A stretch of 64,000 nucleotides of DNA from positions 1-64,000 of the forward strand of contig NZ_JAERRF010000008.1 of assembly GCF_016741875.1 (NCBI RefSeq), read 5' to 3'. The DNA comes from Streptomyces coffeae. GTDB lineage: Bacteria > Actinomycetota > Actinomycetes > Streptomycetales > Streptomycetaceae. The position numbers and the translations under genes are program-made. The notes below the pieces were generated by a model. That model worked only from the letters and a program-made list of their open reading frames with translations. It had not been told where the DNA came from and ran no database searches. The number at the start of each line of letters is the position of its first letter. Position 1 is the stretch's first letter. This document shows positions 25,772 through 34,466 of the stretch, piece after piece.

Positions 25772-27007
25772 GTGCGCGAGATCGACACCGATGTGTGTGT
25801 GGTCGGCGGTGGTCCGGCCGGCCTGGTGCTGGCCCTGCTGATGCTGCGCTCGGGCCTGGGTGTGGTCGTACTGGAGCGGGCCCGTGCCCATCAGCGGGAG
25901 TTCCGGGGCGAGATCCTCCAGCCCGGCGCACTGGCGCTGCTGGACGCGCTCGGGGTGCTCACCGGCGCTCGGGCGCGCGGTGCCTGTGAGTTGGACCGCT
26001 TTCGCTTCCTGGACGGCGAACGGGTACTGCTGGAGGCTGACTATCGACTGCTTCCGCCTCCGTATGACCACCTGTTGACCATTCCCCGTCCGCATCTGCT
26101 CGATGAACTTCTCACCCACTGCCGGCGGTCGCCGCGCTTCCGCTATCTGCCCGGACGGCGGGCCGGTGGACTGCTGCGCCGGAAGGGGCGGATCGCCGGG
26201 GTGGTCGCCGACGGCCCCTCGGGCCGCTGCGCGGTGCGCGCCCGGGTTGTCGTCGGCGCGGACGGCCGCTTCTCGCGGATCCGGCGGCTCGCGGGCATCG
26301 GGGCGGGCCGCACCGAGCCCTGCGGCGAGGACGTGCTGTGGTGCTCGCTGCGGACGGGAGCGGCCGAGGTGCCACCGCCACGTGAGGTCCGGGTGGTGCG
26401 CACCCCGGACGGCCCGGTGCTCGTCCACGGCTGCCGGCCCGACCGGATCCAGCTCGGCTGCACGCTGCCGCACCGCCAGGGCCATGAGCTGACCGCGTCC
26501 GGACTGGAGCACGTCACCGAGCGTCTGGTGCGGGCCGTACCCGAGTACGGCGGACTGATCCGCGACCGGATCCGCGCACCGGGCGACCTCACCGTGGTGG
26601 ATGTCTTCTCCGCACGCGCCGAGCGCTGGGCCGACGACGGTCTGGTGCTCATCGGCGACGCCGCCCACACCCACAGCCTCATCGGTGCCCAGGGCGTCAA
26701 TCTGGCGGTGCAGGACGCGGTGGTGCTGCATCCGGTGCTGACCGGCGCGCTGGCCGACGATGACACCGGCGCCGCCCGGCTCGCCGCCTTCGAGCGGCGT
26801 CGGGGCCCCGATATCGCGTCGGTCATGCGCCGCCAGAGCCTCCACAGCCGGGTGATGCACGCCCATGGCGCGTACGCCACCCGCGTACGTCCCCGGCTTG
26901 CGCGGGCACTGCGCCATACCCCGCTCTACCGCCGGGCGCTCCAGCGCATCGCCTACGGCAATCCAACGATCCGGATCACCGACGACCGGGCCTGCGGCTG
27001 GGCCTAG
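25772..27007 (+). CDS. FAD-dependent monooxygenase (PHBH type)
   Basis: 411 residues. The FAD-binding GxGxxG is CVVGGGPAGLVLALLMLRSG, the middle motif is RVVVGADGRFSRIRRLAGI and the second FAD motif is GLVLIGDAAHTHSLIGAQGVNLAVQDA. Such enzymes hydroxylate aromatic or polyketide-like substrates, or act as oxidoreductases in natural-product pathways. Start GTG 25772 has GGAGGAGG about 8 bp upstream. In this context it is the only obvious flavin oxidase near the YcaO gene, but it is not of the SagB/nitroreductase type that converts azolines to azoles. Confidence 0.88.
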   Translation: MREIDTDVCVVGGGPAGLVLALLMLRSGLGVVVLERARAHQREFRGEILQPGALALLDALGVLTGARARGACELDRFRFLDGERVLLEADYRLLPPPYDHLLTIPRPHLLDELLTHCRRSPRFRYLPGRRAGGLLRRKGRIAGVVADGPSGRCAVRARVVVGADGRFSRIRRLAGIGAGRTEPCGEDVLWCSLRTGAAEVPPPREVRVVRTPDGPVLVHGCRPDRIQLGCTLPHRQGHELTASGLEHVTERLVRAVPEYGGLIRDRIRAPGDLTVVDVFSARAERWADDGLVLIGDAAHTHSLIGAQGVNLAVQDAVVLHPVLTGALADDDTGAARLAAFERRRGPDIASVMRRQSLHSRVMHAHGAYATRVRPRLARALRHTPLYRRALQRIAYGNPTIRITDDRACGWA

Positions 27008-27096
27008 GGCTCGTTGAGCACAGACCCTGGCGGCTGGAATCATGCTGTCCATCCGATTCCGGCCAGGGGCCTGCCGGAAATGCCTAGGGTTGAGGC

Positions 27097-28047
27097 ATGC
27101 ACACCGTTGTCATCCTGGCGCTGGACCAGGTGATCCCCTTCGATCTGGCCACCCCGATCGAGGCGTTCACCCGCACCCGGCTGCCCGACGGCCGCGCCCC
27201 CTACCGCGTCCGGGTCTGCGGCCCCACCCCCTCGGTCGACGCCGGGCTGTTCGCCCTCCAGGTGCCGTACGGCCTGGAGGCCCTGGCCGACGCGGACACC
27301 ATCGTGCTGCCCGGTGTGACCGACCCCCGCGCCCCCGTCCCGGACGAGGTGATCGACGCGCTGCGGCGCGCGGCCGCCGACGGCACCCGGATCGCCTCCA
27401 TCTGCGCCGGGGCGTTCGTCTTCGCCGCCACCGGGCTGCTGGACGGCCACCGCGCCACCACCCACTGGCAGGGCGGGGCGCTGCTGGCCGAGCTCCATCC
27501 CGAGGTGGAGGTGGACCCCGATGTGCTCTACGTCGACAACGGTCAGTTCCTCACCTCCGCGGGCGCGGCGGCCGGGCTCGACCTGTGTCTGCACATCATC
27601 CGGCGGGACCACGGCTCGGCGGTGGCCGCCGACGCCGCGCGGCAGGCCGTGATGCCACTGGAACGCGAGGGCGGACAGGCGCAGTTCATCGTCCATGACC
27701 ATCCACCGGTGCCGCAGGGCTCCCAACTGGAACCACTGCTGCGGTGGATGGAGGAGAACGCCGGACGTGACCTCACCCTCGCCGACATCGCCACGCACGT
27801 GGGCATGAGCACCCGCACCCTCAACCGCCGCTTCCGCCAGCACACCGGCACCACCCCGCTCCAGTGGCTGCACCGGGCCCGGATCCGGCAGGCGCAGTAT
27901 TTGCTGGAGTCCACCAGCCACCCGGTGGAGCGGATCGCCGGGCAGGTCGGCTTCGGTTCGCCGACCGCGTTCCGCGACCGCTTCAAGCGGGTGGTCGGCA
28001 CCAGCCCGCACAGCTACCGGGCCGCCTTCCAGCGCGCCCCCGGCTGA
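27097..28047 (+). CDS. GlxA-type transcriptional regulator (DJ-1/PfpI + AraC)
   Basis: 316 residues: an N-terminal DJ-1/PfpI-like domain (about 1-185, with the ICAGAFVFAATGLLDG elbow) and a C-terminal AraC double helix-turn-helix (LTLADIATHVGMSTRTLNRR, then VERIAGQVGFGSPTAFRDRF). Same architecture as AdpA at the right end of the window but shorter and without a TTA codon. Placed between the flavoprotein and the sugar ketoreductase-like gene, all plus-strand. It may regulate the cluster or be an inserted unrelated regulator. Confidence 0.9.
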   Translation: MHTVVILALDQVIPFDLATPIEAFTRTRLPDGRAPYRVRVCGPTPSVDAGLFALQVPYGLEALADADTIVLPGVTDPRAPVPDEVIDALRRAAADGTRIASICAGAFVFAATGLLDGHRATTHWQGGALLAELHPEVEVDPDVLYVDNGQFLTSAGAAAGLDLCLHIIRRDHGSAVAADAARQAVMPLEREGGQAQFIVHDHPPVPQGSQLEPLLRWMEENAGRDLTLADIATHVGMSTRTLNRRFRQHTGTTPLQWLHRARIRQAQYLLESTSHPVERIAGQVGFGSPTAFRDRFKRVVGTSPHSYRAAFQRAPG

Positions 28048-28162
28048 CGGTCCGTGTCCGTCCCGGCCGATGGCAGGGGGCCGCCGGGTACGGGTCGAGG
28101 CGGGCTCGAGTCGCTGCGGCGACCATGGACGTTCCCAGCGAGAACAACCGCGAGGAGCGCCG

Positions 28163-29308
28163 ATGGTGTCACACGCAGCCGGACTGTCGGTCGTGGTGCT
28201 CGGCGGCACCGGCTCCCTGGGCCGCCAGGTGTGCCGGGCGTTCCAGGACGCGGGCGCCCGGGTGCTGTCGGTCTCCCGCAGCGGACCGGCCGACCCCGCG
28301 GAGTCCCCGGACCACATCCGGCTGGATCCGGCCCGCGCCCCGGGCGAAGCCCTGGCCGGGGTGCTCACCGGGGCCGCCGCCGATGTGGTGGTCAACGCCG
28401 CGGGGCTGGCCGGGGACGGCACCGAGGAGCAGTTCGCCGCGGCCAACTCCCGCCTGGTGGACGCCCTGGTGGAGGCCGTGGCCTCGCTGGAGCGCCGCCC
28501 CCGGCTGGTCCAGCTGGGCACCGTCCACGAGTACGGGCCGGTCTGCCGGGGCGTGGGCATCACCGAGGATCTGCCGCCCGCACCGATCAGCCCGTACGGC
28601 CGGACCAAGCTGCTCGGCGCGCAGTCGGTGCTGCGCGCCACCCGGGCCGGGGCGGTGGACGGCACGGTGCTGCGGATCGCCCATGTCTTCGGCCCCGGCG
28701 CGCCCCGCGGCAGCCTGCTGGGCACCGTCGCCCACCATCTGGCGGTCCGCCGCCCGGCCGCGCTGCGGCTGGGCCCGCTGGACGGGCGGTGGGACTTCGT
28801 GGACATCCGCGATGTGGCCGCCGCGGCCCTGGCGGCGGCCACGGCACCACGGGTGGTCGGACAGGTCGTCAACATCGGCGGTGGACAGGCGCTGGGCGTG
28901 CGCCGGCTGGTCGAGCGGATGATCGTGCTCAGCGGGCATCCGGTGCCGCTGGTGGAGGACCCCGGCGCGGGCACCGGCTTCGGACCGGGCCCCGACTGGC
29001 AGCGGGTGGACCTCTCCCGGGCCCGGCTGCTGCTGGGCTGGCGGCCCCGGCAGCGCACCGCCCGCTCGCTGCGCGACCAGCTCGCCGCGGCGGGCGTGCC
29101 CGAGCGGGCCGGGGCCTTCGCCCGCGCGGTCAGCCCTCCGTGGGCGGCCGCCCTCGAACGCAGGGCCGCTCCCGAACGCCGGGGCGCCCGTGAACGCAAG
29201 GGCGCTCGCGAACGACGGGATACCACCGACCGGCGAGGTGCCCCGGGGTGGGCCGATCCCGCCGGGCGGGCCGGGGGCCCGGGGCGGGTGGCGGTGGAGG
29301 GCCCGTGA
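28163..29308 (+). CDS. NAD-dependent epimerase/NDP-hexose 4-ketoreductase-like protein
   Basis: 381 residues of the extended SDR fold: VVVLGGTGSLGRQVCRAF as the nucleotide loop, LVQLGTVHEYGP before the catalytic SPYGRTKLLGA (Y-x-x-x-K), RIAHVFGPGAPRGS, and WDFVDIRDVA. It resembles the 4-ketoreductases of deoxysugar pathways. The last 60 residues are an Arg/Gly-rich tail (ERRGARERKGARERR) of no known use. ATG 28163 has GAGGAGCG upstream. Its TGA overlaps the ATG of the next SDR gene by one base. No NDP-glucose synthase or 4,6-dehydratase gene is in the window. Confidence 0.8.
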   Translation: MVSHAAGLSVVVLGGTGSLGRQVCRAFQDAGARVLSVSRSGPADPAESPDHIRLDPARAPGEALAGVLTGAAADVVVNAAGLAGDGTEEQFAAANSRLVDALVEAVASLERRPRLVQLGTVHEYGPVCRGVGITEDLPPAPISPYGRTKLLGAQSVLRATRAGAVDGTVLRIAHVFGPGAPRGSLLGTVAHHLAVRRPAALRLGPLDGRWDFVDIRDVAAAALAAATAPRVVGQVVNIGGGQALGVRRLVERMIVLSGHPVPLVEDPGAGTGFGPGPDWQRVDLSRARLLLGWRPRQRTARSLRDQLAAAGVPERAGAFARAVSPPWAAALERRAAPERRGARERKGARERRDTTDRRGAPGWADPAGRAGGPGRVAVEGP

Positions 29309-30012
29309 TGGACCTCGGCCTGGAGGGGCGCACCGTCCTGGTCACCGGGGCCACGGGTGCCGTCGGCCGCGCCGCCGCCCGTGGCTTCGCGGAGCAGGGG
29401 TCCCGGGTGGCGCTGGCCTACCGCCACCGGCGCGAGGCCGCCGAGGAGCTGGCCGCCGAACTGGCCGGACCGGGCGGCGGCCGTGCCTTCGCCGTGCCCT
29501 ACGCGCTGGAGGACTCCGCCTCGCCCCGCTGGGTGGTGGCCGCCGTCGAGGAGCGCTGGGGCGGGCTGGACGTGCTGGTGGCGAACGCCTGGCGGTGGGG
29601 GGAGCGGCAGGGCACGGGCGCCCGCTTCGAGGAGGTGAGCGAGCAGGACTGGCTGCCGGTCGTCGCGGACAACCTGACCCCCGCGATCCGTACCGTGCAG
29701 TGCGCGGTCGCGGGGATGCGCAAGCGGGGCTGGGGCCGGATCGCGCTGGTGTCCCCGCACCCCGCGCTCGTCGCCGCGCACGGCCGGGAGTTCCACGCGG
29801 TGGCGAAGGCCGGGTTGCACGGTCTGGCGCGCGGTCTGACGGAGGGCGCGGCTGCCGACGGGGTGTTGGTCAACGCCGTCTGCGCGGCCCCCTCGGCGCC
29901 GGCCGGGGAGGCGAGCACCCCGGAGGACATCGCCCGGGTGCTGCTGTTCCTCTGCTCGGCGGCCAATGCCGCCGTCACCGGCGAAACGCTCACGGTCGCG
30001 GGCGCCCGCTGA
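29308..30012 (+). CDS. Short-chain dehydrogenase/reductase with His in place of catalytic Tyr
   Basis: 234 residues. The Rossmann motif TGATGAVGRAA is intact, the catalytic Ser is probably S149 (ALVSPHPALVA), but the Y-x-x-x-K site reads H163-A-V-A-K167. A Tyr to His change makes normal SDR chemistry doubtful. The C-terminus keeps the usual SPEDIARVLLFLCS and VTGETLTVAG ending. ATG overlaps the stop of the upstream ketoreductase-like gene (TGATG), so the two are translationally coupled. Confidence 0.82.
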   Translation: MDLGLEGRTVLVTGATGAVGRAAARGFAEQGSRVALAYRHRREAAEELAAELAGPGGGRAFAVPYALEDSASPRWVVAAVEERWGGLDVLVANAWRWGERQGTGARFEEVSEQDWLPVVADNLTPAIRTVQCAVAGMRKRGWGRIALVSPHPALVAAHGREFHAVAKAGLHGLARGLTEGAAADGVLVNAVCAAPSAPAGEASTPEDIARVLLFLCSAANAAVTGETLTVAGAR

Positions 30013-30099
30013 CGGATCCGGCCGGGGACCCACCCTGCGGGCGGCTGCCCGGCGGCCGGACCGACCGGTCCGGCCTCGCTCGACATTCCGGAGGAGACT

Positions 30100-31410
30100 G
30101 TGCGCGTCCTCTTCACGACATGGGCCTCCGGCGCCCATCTCGTCCCCCTGGTGCCGCTCGCCCGCTCGCTGCTGGCGGTCGGCCACCAGGTGCGGTTCGC
30201 GGTGCCGTCCGGCTGTGCGGCGGCCGTCGCCCGGACCGGTCTTGTCCCGGTCCCGGTCGGCTCGCTGCCTCCGGCCGCGACCAGGGTGCCGCCCGCCGCC
30301 CGCCGCCCGGCGGGCCCCTGGCCCGCGGACTGGCCGGTGCGGCCCGCCGTGCTCAGCCCCGAACAGCACGGTGTGCTGCGGGCGTTCGGCGACCGGCAGG
30401 TGCGGATCGCCGAGGGGATGGCCCAGGGTCTGGTGGCCTTCGCCCGCTGCTGGCAGCCCGATCTGGTGGTGCATGACGCGAGCGCGTACGCGGGCACGGT
30501 GGCCGCGGCGGCGCTGGGGGTGCCTGCGGTCGGCCAACTCTGGGGCAGCGCCGCCGTGGTGCGGCTGGAGCGGCACCGGCTGGAGGGCCCGCCGCTGCCC
30601 GGCTACGCCCGTCTGATGCGCCGTTACGGGGCGGATCCGGAGCGGGAACCCGATCTGTGGCTGGACCCCTGCCCGCCGAGCCTGGCGCTGCCCTCGCGGT
30701 CCCGGCGGCTGCCGGTGCGCTTCGTCCCCCTCGACATCCCGGCCGAGCCGCCGTATGGCGCACCGCCCTCGCCGTCGCCCGCGCAGCCGTCGCACCGGGC
30801 GGCGGCCCCCGCGCCGTACGGTCGCCGTCCGTATCGCCCGGTCCGGTCCGGGCCGGTGCGGGTCTGCGCCGCCTGGGACGATGCGGCGGGCCCGCCCGAG
30901 GCGGTGCGGGCCGCGCTGCGGGTGGCCGAGTCACGGGGTGTGGAGGTGGTGCGGGTGGGCAGCGCCGCCGAGGGGCGGCCGCCCGCGGGGCCGCTGCACC
31001 GGGTGCTGCCCGGTTGCGGTGCGGTGCTCCACCCCGGGGGCGGTACGACGCTGCTGGCCGCGGCGCTCGCCGGGGTGCCGCAGCTGGTGATCGCGCCCCG
31101 GCTCGAACAGCAGCTCAACGGGGCGCGGTTGGCCCGGGTGGGCGCCGGGGTGCTGGTGCCTGCCGACGCCCTGGACGACGCGCCGCGTACGGCGATGGCG
31201 GCGGGCGCCCGGCTGGCCCGGAATCTGTTCGGGCTGCTGGAGCAGCCCTCGTACACCGCCGCGGCGCGCACCCTGCGGCGGGAGGCGCTGGCGATGCCCG
31301 GCCCGGACGACGCGGTCGGGGTGGTGACCCGGCTGACGGCCCCGGCGCCCCCGCGTCCCTCCGCGGACCGTTCCGAGAGGGGACGGGACGGCCGCCGCCG
31401 TACCGACTGA
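30100..31410 (+). CDS. GT1-family glycosyltransferase (antibiotic/macroside type)
   Basis: 436 residues of a GT-B enzyme. The N-terminus RVLFTTWASGAHLVPLVPLARSLL is the acceptor domain start, and the NDP-sugar site is seen in VLHPGGGTTLLAAALAGVPQLVI and the following RLEQQLNGARLARVGAG. A Pro/Ala-rich linker (about 210-245) joins the two domains. Relatives attach deoxysugars to polyketides or peptides. It is the last plus-strand gene of the putative cluster, with GGAGGAG about 10 bp before the ATG. It suggests a glycosylated product. Confidence 0.88.
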   Translation: MRVLFTTWASGAHLVPLVPLARSLLAVGHQVRFAVPSGCAAAVARTGLVPVPVGSLPPAATRVPPAARRPAGPWPADWPVRPAVLSPEQHGVLRAFGDRQVRIAEGMAQGLVAFARCWQPDLVVHDASAYAGTVAAAALGVPAVGQLWGSAAVVRLERHRLEGPPLPGYARLMRRYGADPEREPDLWLDPCPPSLALPSRSRRLPVRFVPLDIPAEPPYGAPPSPSPAQPSHRAAAPAPYGRRPYRPVRSGPVRVCAAWDDAAGPPEAVRAALRVAESRGVEVVRVGSAAEGRPPAGPLHRVLPGCGAVLHPGGGTTLLAAALAGVPQLVIAPRLEQQLNGARLARVGAGVLVPADALDDAPRTAMAAGARLARNLFGLLEQPSYTAAARTLRREALAMPGPDDAVGVVTRLTAPAPPRPSADRSERGRDGRRRTD

Positions 31411-31505
31411 GCGCTCCGCGGGAAGTGCCGCGAGGTGCCGTCATGCGTCTGCGGCTGCGTCGTGGCCGGCCGCGCCCGCCCCCGGCATGGGCATGGGCAT
31501 GCGAA

Positions 31506-31531
31506 AGGCCCCCCACCGAAGTGAGGGGCCT
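31506..31531 (-). terminator. Terminator of second tRNA-Lys
   Basis: AGGCCCC-C-CAC pairs with GTG-A-GGGGCCT around CGAA, with one mismatch. It lies 12 bp after the tRNA on the minus strand. Confidence 0.75.
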
Positions 31532-31543
31532 CACACATGTCTG

Positions 31544-31617
31544 TGCGCCGCCAGGGACTCGAACCCCGGACCCGCTGATTAAGAGTCAGCTGCTCTAACC
31601 AACTGAGCTAGCGGCGC
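31544..31617 (-). tRNA. tRNA-Lys (anticodon CTT), second copy
   Basis: Base-for-base identical to the tRNA at 2688-2761, and identity continues through GCTGACG upstream of the tRNA. Same strand as the first copy, so the two form an 82-bp direct repeat around 28.8 kb. Confidence 0.97.
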
Positions 31618-31673
31618 CTGCTGACGTAGAAGACCTTAGCACCCGGATCGGGCTGCGTGAAAATCGATATCCC

Positions 31674-32267
31674 TCAGCCCGGAAAAACGGCGGGAGCGCT
31701 GGTCACAGGGGTGGTGCCGAGATCGGTACCGACCGCGCGGGCGGCTCGGACACACGCCCACAGCAGCACCTCGGGACCGGGCAGCCAGGGGTTGCGCACA
31801 TCGGGGGCCACCAGCCAGCGCGGGGCCGGTGCCGCGGCGGTGTCCGCGGAGGACTCCCCAGTGGGCGGATCCGGGGGGAACAGCGGCGGCACGGTCACCG
31901 CGTCGCCCCAGCCGTAGCAGAGCAGCGGGGGAGCGGTGGCGCCCCACTCCTCCCAGCCGAGCAGGGCGGGCAGCCGCTGGGCCGCGCCCGGGGTGGTGAA
32001 GAGCATGACCCGGCCGCCCTGGGCGGCCACCGGCCCGGTGCCCGGGCCGTCCGTCCATAACCGGCTCACCACCCGGCGGCCGAAGAGCGCGTCCATGCTG
32101 ACCACGTCGAACGCCGTACCGCAGGGCAGGGCCACGGACGCGGACGGATGCTGGGCCCACAGCGCGTGCACATCGCGGGGGGAGTGGCTGGCCGAAGCGA
32201 GCCAGTCCGCGCCCGCCGGGGTGACGAACGCGGCGGTGTGCTGGATTTCCCGAGGCCATCTGCTCAT
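31674..32267 (-). CDS. Primase-polymerase (AEP N-terminal)-like protein
   Basis: 197 residues. The order of AAFVTPAGADWL, ALWAQHPSASVALPCGTAFDVVSMD and LPALLGWEEWG resembles the N-terminal domain of bifunctional DNA primase/polymerases that are common as short proteins in Streptomyces. The catalytic D-x-D is not clear (VSMD only), so polymerase activity is doubtful. Residue 70 is encoded by TTA (32058-32060), predicting bldA-dependent translation. It lies next to the nuclease-helicase operon but is separated by an independent gene. Confidence 0.6.
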   Translation of the reverse strand: MSRWPREIQHTAAFVTPAGADWLASASHSPRDVHALWAQHPSASVALPCGTAFDVVSMDALFGRRVVSRLWTDGPGTGPVAAQGGRVMLFTTPGAAQRLPALLGWEEWGATAPPLLCYGWGDAVTVPPLFPPDPPTGESSADTAAAPAPRWLVAPDVRNPWLPGPEVLLWACVRAARAVGTDLGTTPVTSAPAVFPG

Positions 32268-32463
32268 GTGTCTACCTTTACCGTCGGTACGGACGGCGTA
32301 GGGGGATGAGGTAAAACCGGGACACGGCGGCGCCGGATGGGGTACCTTCCGCCTGCATATGCCCCCGGCTCATGATCGCGGCACCGGGAGCGATCTCCCA
32401 CCCGCACCGCGGGGCACAACCCGTACATCAGCCACCCCTCCTTCACCGCGGACGCCGCGACCG

Positions 32464-32829
32464 TCAGTCCGACGGGTCGCCGCCCCGCATCAGCTCCCTG
32501 CCGAACTCGACCATCTTCTTGGCGTAGTCCGCTGTCCACTCGGCACGCTCGGCGATCACGGCCGGGGTCAGCCGGTCGAACCGCCGCGGATCTGCGAGCT
32601 GGGCGGCGGCCATCGCCTGGAACTCCATGGCGCGGTCGGTCGCCGCGCGGAACGCCAGCACCAGCTCTGTGGAGCGGGCGAGCAGCTCCCGCGGGTCCTC
32701 GATCGACTCCAGGTCGAAGAAGTGCGCCTCGTCCTTGACGGCCGCCACCGGCTCGAAGAGCAGCGGTGCGGGTTTCAGCCGCCGGGTCGCCGCGTGGTGC
32801 GGGCCTTGAGCCGGATCCGGCTCGGGCAT
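32464..32829 (-). CDS. Conserved hypothetical protein, 121 aa
   Basis: Not recognised. A mostly helical protein with an Arg/Pro N-terminus and amphipathic stretches (ELLARSTELVLAFRAATDRA, EWTADYAKKMVEFGRELM), which suggests a small helical bundle. ATG 32829 has AGGAGGAG about 7 bp upstream. On the same strand as the helicase operon but 257 bp downstream of it. Confidence 0.75.
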   Translation of the reverse strand: MPEPDPAQGPHHAATRRLKPAPLLFEPVAAVKDEAHFFDLESIEDPRELLARSTELVLAFRAATDRAMEFQAMAAAQLADPRRFDRLTPAVIAERAEWTADYAKKMVEFGRELMRGGDPSD

Positions 32830-33014
32830 GTGATCGCTCCTCCTGGGTTGTGAAACAGGGCCGGTTCGCGGTGCTTCCTGCCCTCCATTGTCGCGCGCGG
32901 GGCAAGAGCGCCCCTGCCGCACGGCGCCGACCAGGGTTTCTCTCCCCACCCCGCCGCCCCGCGAACCCTGCGGCGGGCAGAACCCGTGGATCGGCACGCC
33001 CCGGGCCGCGATCC

Positions 33015-33031
33015 GGCGGGCACCGCCCGCC
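33015..33031 (-). terminator. Possible terminator after the helicase operon
   Basis: GGCGGGC-ACC-GCCCGCC forms a 7-bp stem about 55 bp after the helicase stop; a second short inverted repeat lies at 33053-33065. Weak by itself. Confidence 0.45.
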
Positions 33032-33086
33032 CGCACGAGGCGGGTCAAGGGGCCGGGCGGCCCGGGGTCAGGATCCGGACAGCACC

Positions 33087-34466
33087 TTACGGCCGCCAGG
33101 CCACCCGGTGCTCGGACAGATGGGCCAGCACCGCGTGGTTGGCCTCCCAGCCGTCCGGGAACTTCACCGTGACGCCCAGCTGGACCGGCTCGGTGGACGG
33201 ATGCTCGTCCAGCAGCTCGGCCACTCCCGCGCGGCAGACCACCACGCAGGCGTGCCGGTGCCGGGAGGCGAGCACACACAGCCGCCCGGTCTCCAGGTGG
33301 AAGGCCGTGGCGTCCGGACGCCCCGACAGCGGGTGCAGCACCACCGTCACATCGAACTCACGCCCTTGGAGGCGGTTGGCGGTGTCCACGGTGACGCCGG
33401 ACACCCCGAGCCCGGTGAGCGCCGCCCGCACCGCCGCCGCCTGGTCCCGGTGTGCGGTGCCCACCGCGATCCGGTCCGCCGTGAGCGGCACCGGCTCCTC
33501 GGAGCGCTCGCTGACCGCGGCCCCGCCCCGGTCCAGCAGCCGCCGCACCACCTGGGCGACGGCCGTCACCGCCTCCGGGTCGGTGCGCGGGGTGCGGCGG
33601 GCGGGCAGCTCCAGCAGCCCCCAGCCGGAGACGGCCGCCTCGTCCAGCACCCGGTCCGGCCCCGAGCCGTCGGAGGCCACCCCGAAGCTCAGCCGCCGCT
33701 CACCGTGGCCGGTGCCGCTGCGGAACGGGGTGTACGGATAGAAGGCGTCCGAGACCAGCGGCGCGGCCGAGGCGGGCAGCCGCCAGGACACCGGCAGCCG
33801 GTGCTGCGGAAGCTGCGGATTGTGCGCGAGCAGCGTGGTCACCGCGCTCGCCGACGGGTCGTACGACAGCCCCGCCCACTGGTCCGCGCCGACCACGCTG
33901 AACGGGTCCAGCTGCCCCGGGTCGCCGACGAACAGCGCCCGCTCGAACAGCCCGGCGACGGCCAGCAGCGCGTCCGAGCGCATCTGGTACGCCTCGTCGA
34001 CGATCGCGTGCCGCCACGGCTCCACGTTCTTGATGTGCGCCCACTTCGCCGCGGTGGACACCACGATGCCAAGACCGGCGAGATCCGCGACCTTCGCCGA
34101 GGTGCGCACCGACGGATGCTCGTCGAGCACCGGGTCGTAGGGATGCGGATCACTGCTGTGCAGCCGCCCCACCGGAAGGTCCGGATCCGCGGTGGCCAGC
34201 CGGTCCACCAGATCGTCCACCTGGGCGTTGGTCTGCGCGACCACCATCAACGGCCGCCCGGCGGCGGCCAGCTCCCGCGCCGCCCGCACCACCAGCGTCG
34301 ACTTGCCCGCGCCGGGCGGGGAGTCGACCACCACACCGCGGTGGGCGCCGTGCAGGGTATCGCGCAGGATCGCCTCCGTCGCGCGGGCCGCCGCGGCCGA
34401 CGGGTCGAACGGCTCGGCCCCGTGCCCGGCACGGGACCCGCCGTCGACACAGTCCGTGCCGATCAC
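33087..34466 (-). CDS. SF1-type (UPF1/RecD-like) helicase
   Basis: 459 residues. Motif I is VVVDSPPGAGKSTLVV, followed by VVAQTNAQVDDLVDRL (Ia), AIVDEAYQMRSDALL (II, D-E), FVGDPGQLDPF (III), VSWRLPASA (IV region), TANRLQGREFDVTVVLHPL (V) and LASRHRHACVVV (VI). These mark an ATP-dependent nucleic-acid helicase. GTG 34466 overlaps the stop of the upstream gene as GTGA. It forms an operon with a PD-(D/E)XK nuclease and an unknown protein, so it likely works with them on DNA. Confidence 0.85.
   Translation of the reverse strand: MIGTDCVDGGSRAGHGAEPFDPSAAAARATEAILRDTLHGAHRGVVVDSPPGAGKSTLVVRAARELAAAGRPLMVVAQTNAQVDDLVDRLATADPDLPVGRLHSSDPHPYDPVLDEHPSVRTSAKVADLAGLGIVVSTAAKWAHIKNVEPWRHAIVDEAYQMRSDALLAVAGLFERALFVGDPGQLDPFSVVGADQWAGLSYDPSASAVTTLLAHNPQLPQHRLPVSWRLPASAAPLVSDAFYPYTPFRSGTGHGERRLSFGVASDGSGPDRVLDEAAVSGWGLLELPARRTPRTDPEAVTAVAQVVRRLLDRGGAAVSERSEEPVPLTADRIAVGTAHRDQAAAVRAALTGLGVSGVTVDTANRLQGREFDVTVVLHPLSGRPDATAFHLETGRLCVLASRHRHACVVVCRAGVAELLDEHPSTEPVQLGVTVKFPDGWEANHAVLAHLSEHRVAWRP

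Noticed and set aside
27040..30795. A 1251-residue minus-strand frame
   Set aside because: It is antisense to four well-supported plus-strand genes and is explained by GC-rich codon bias.
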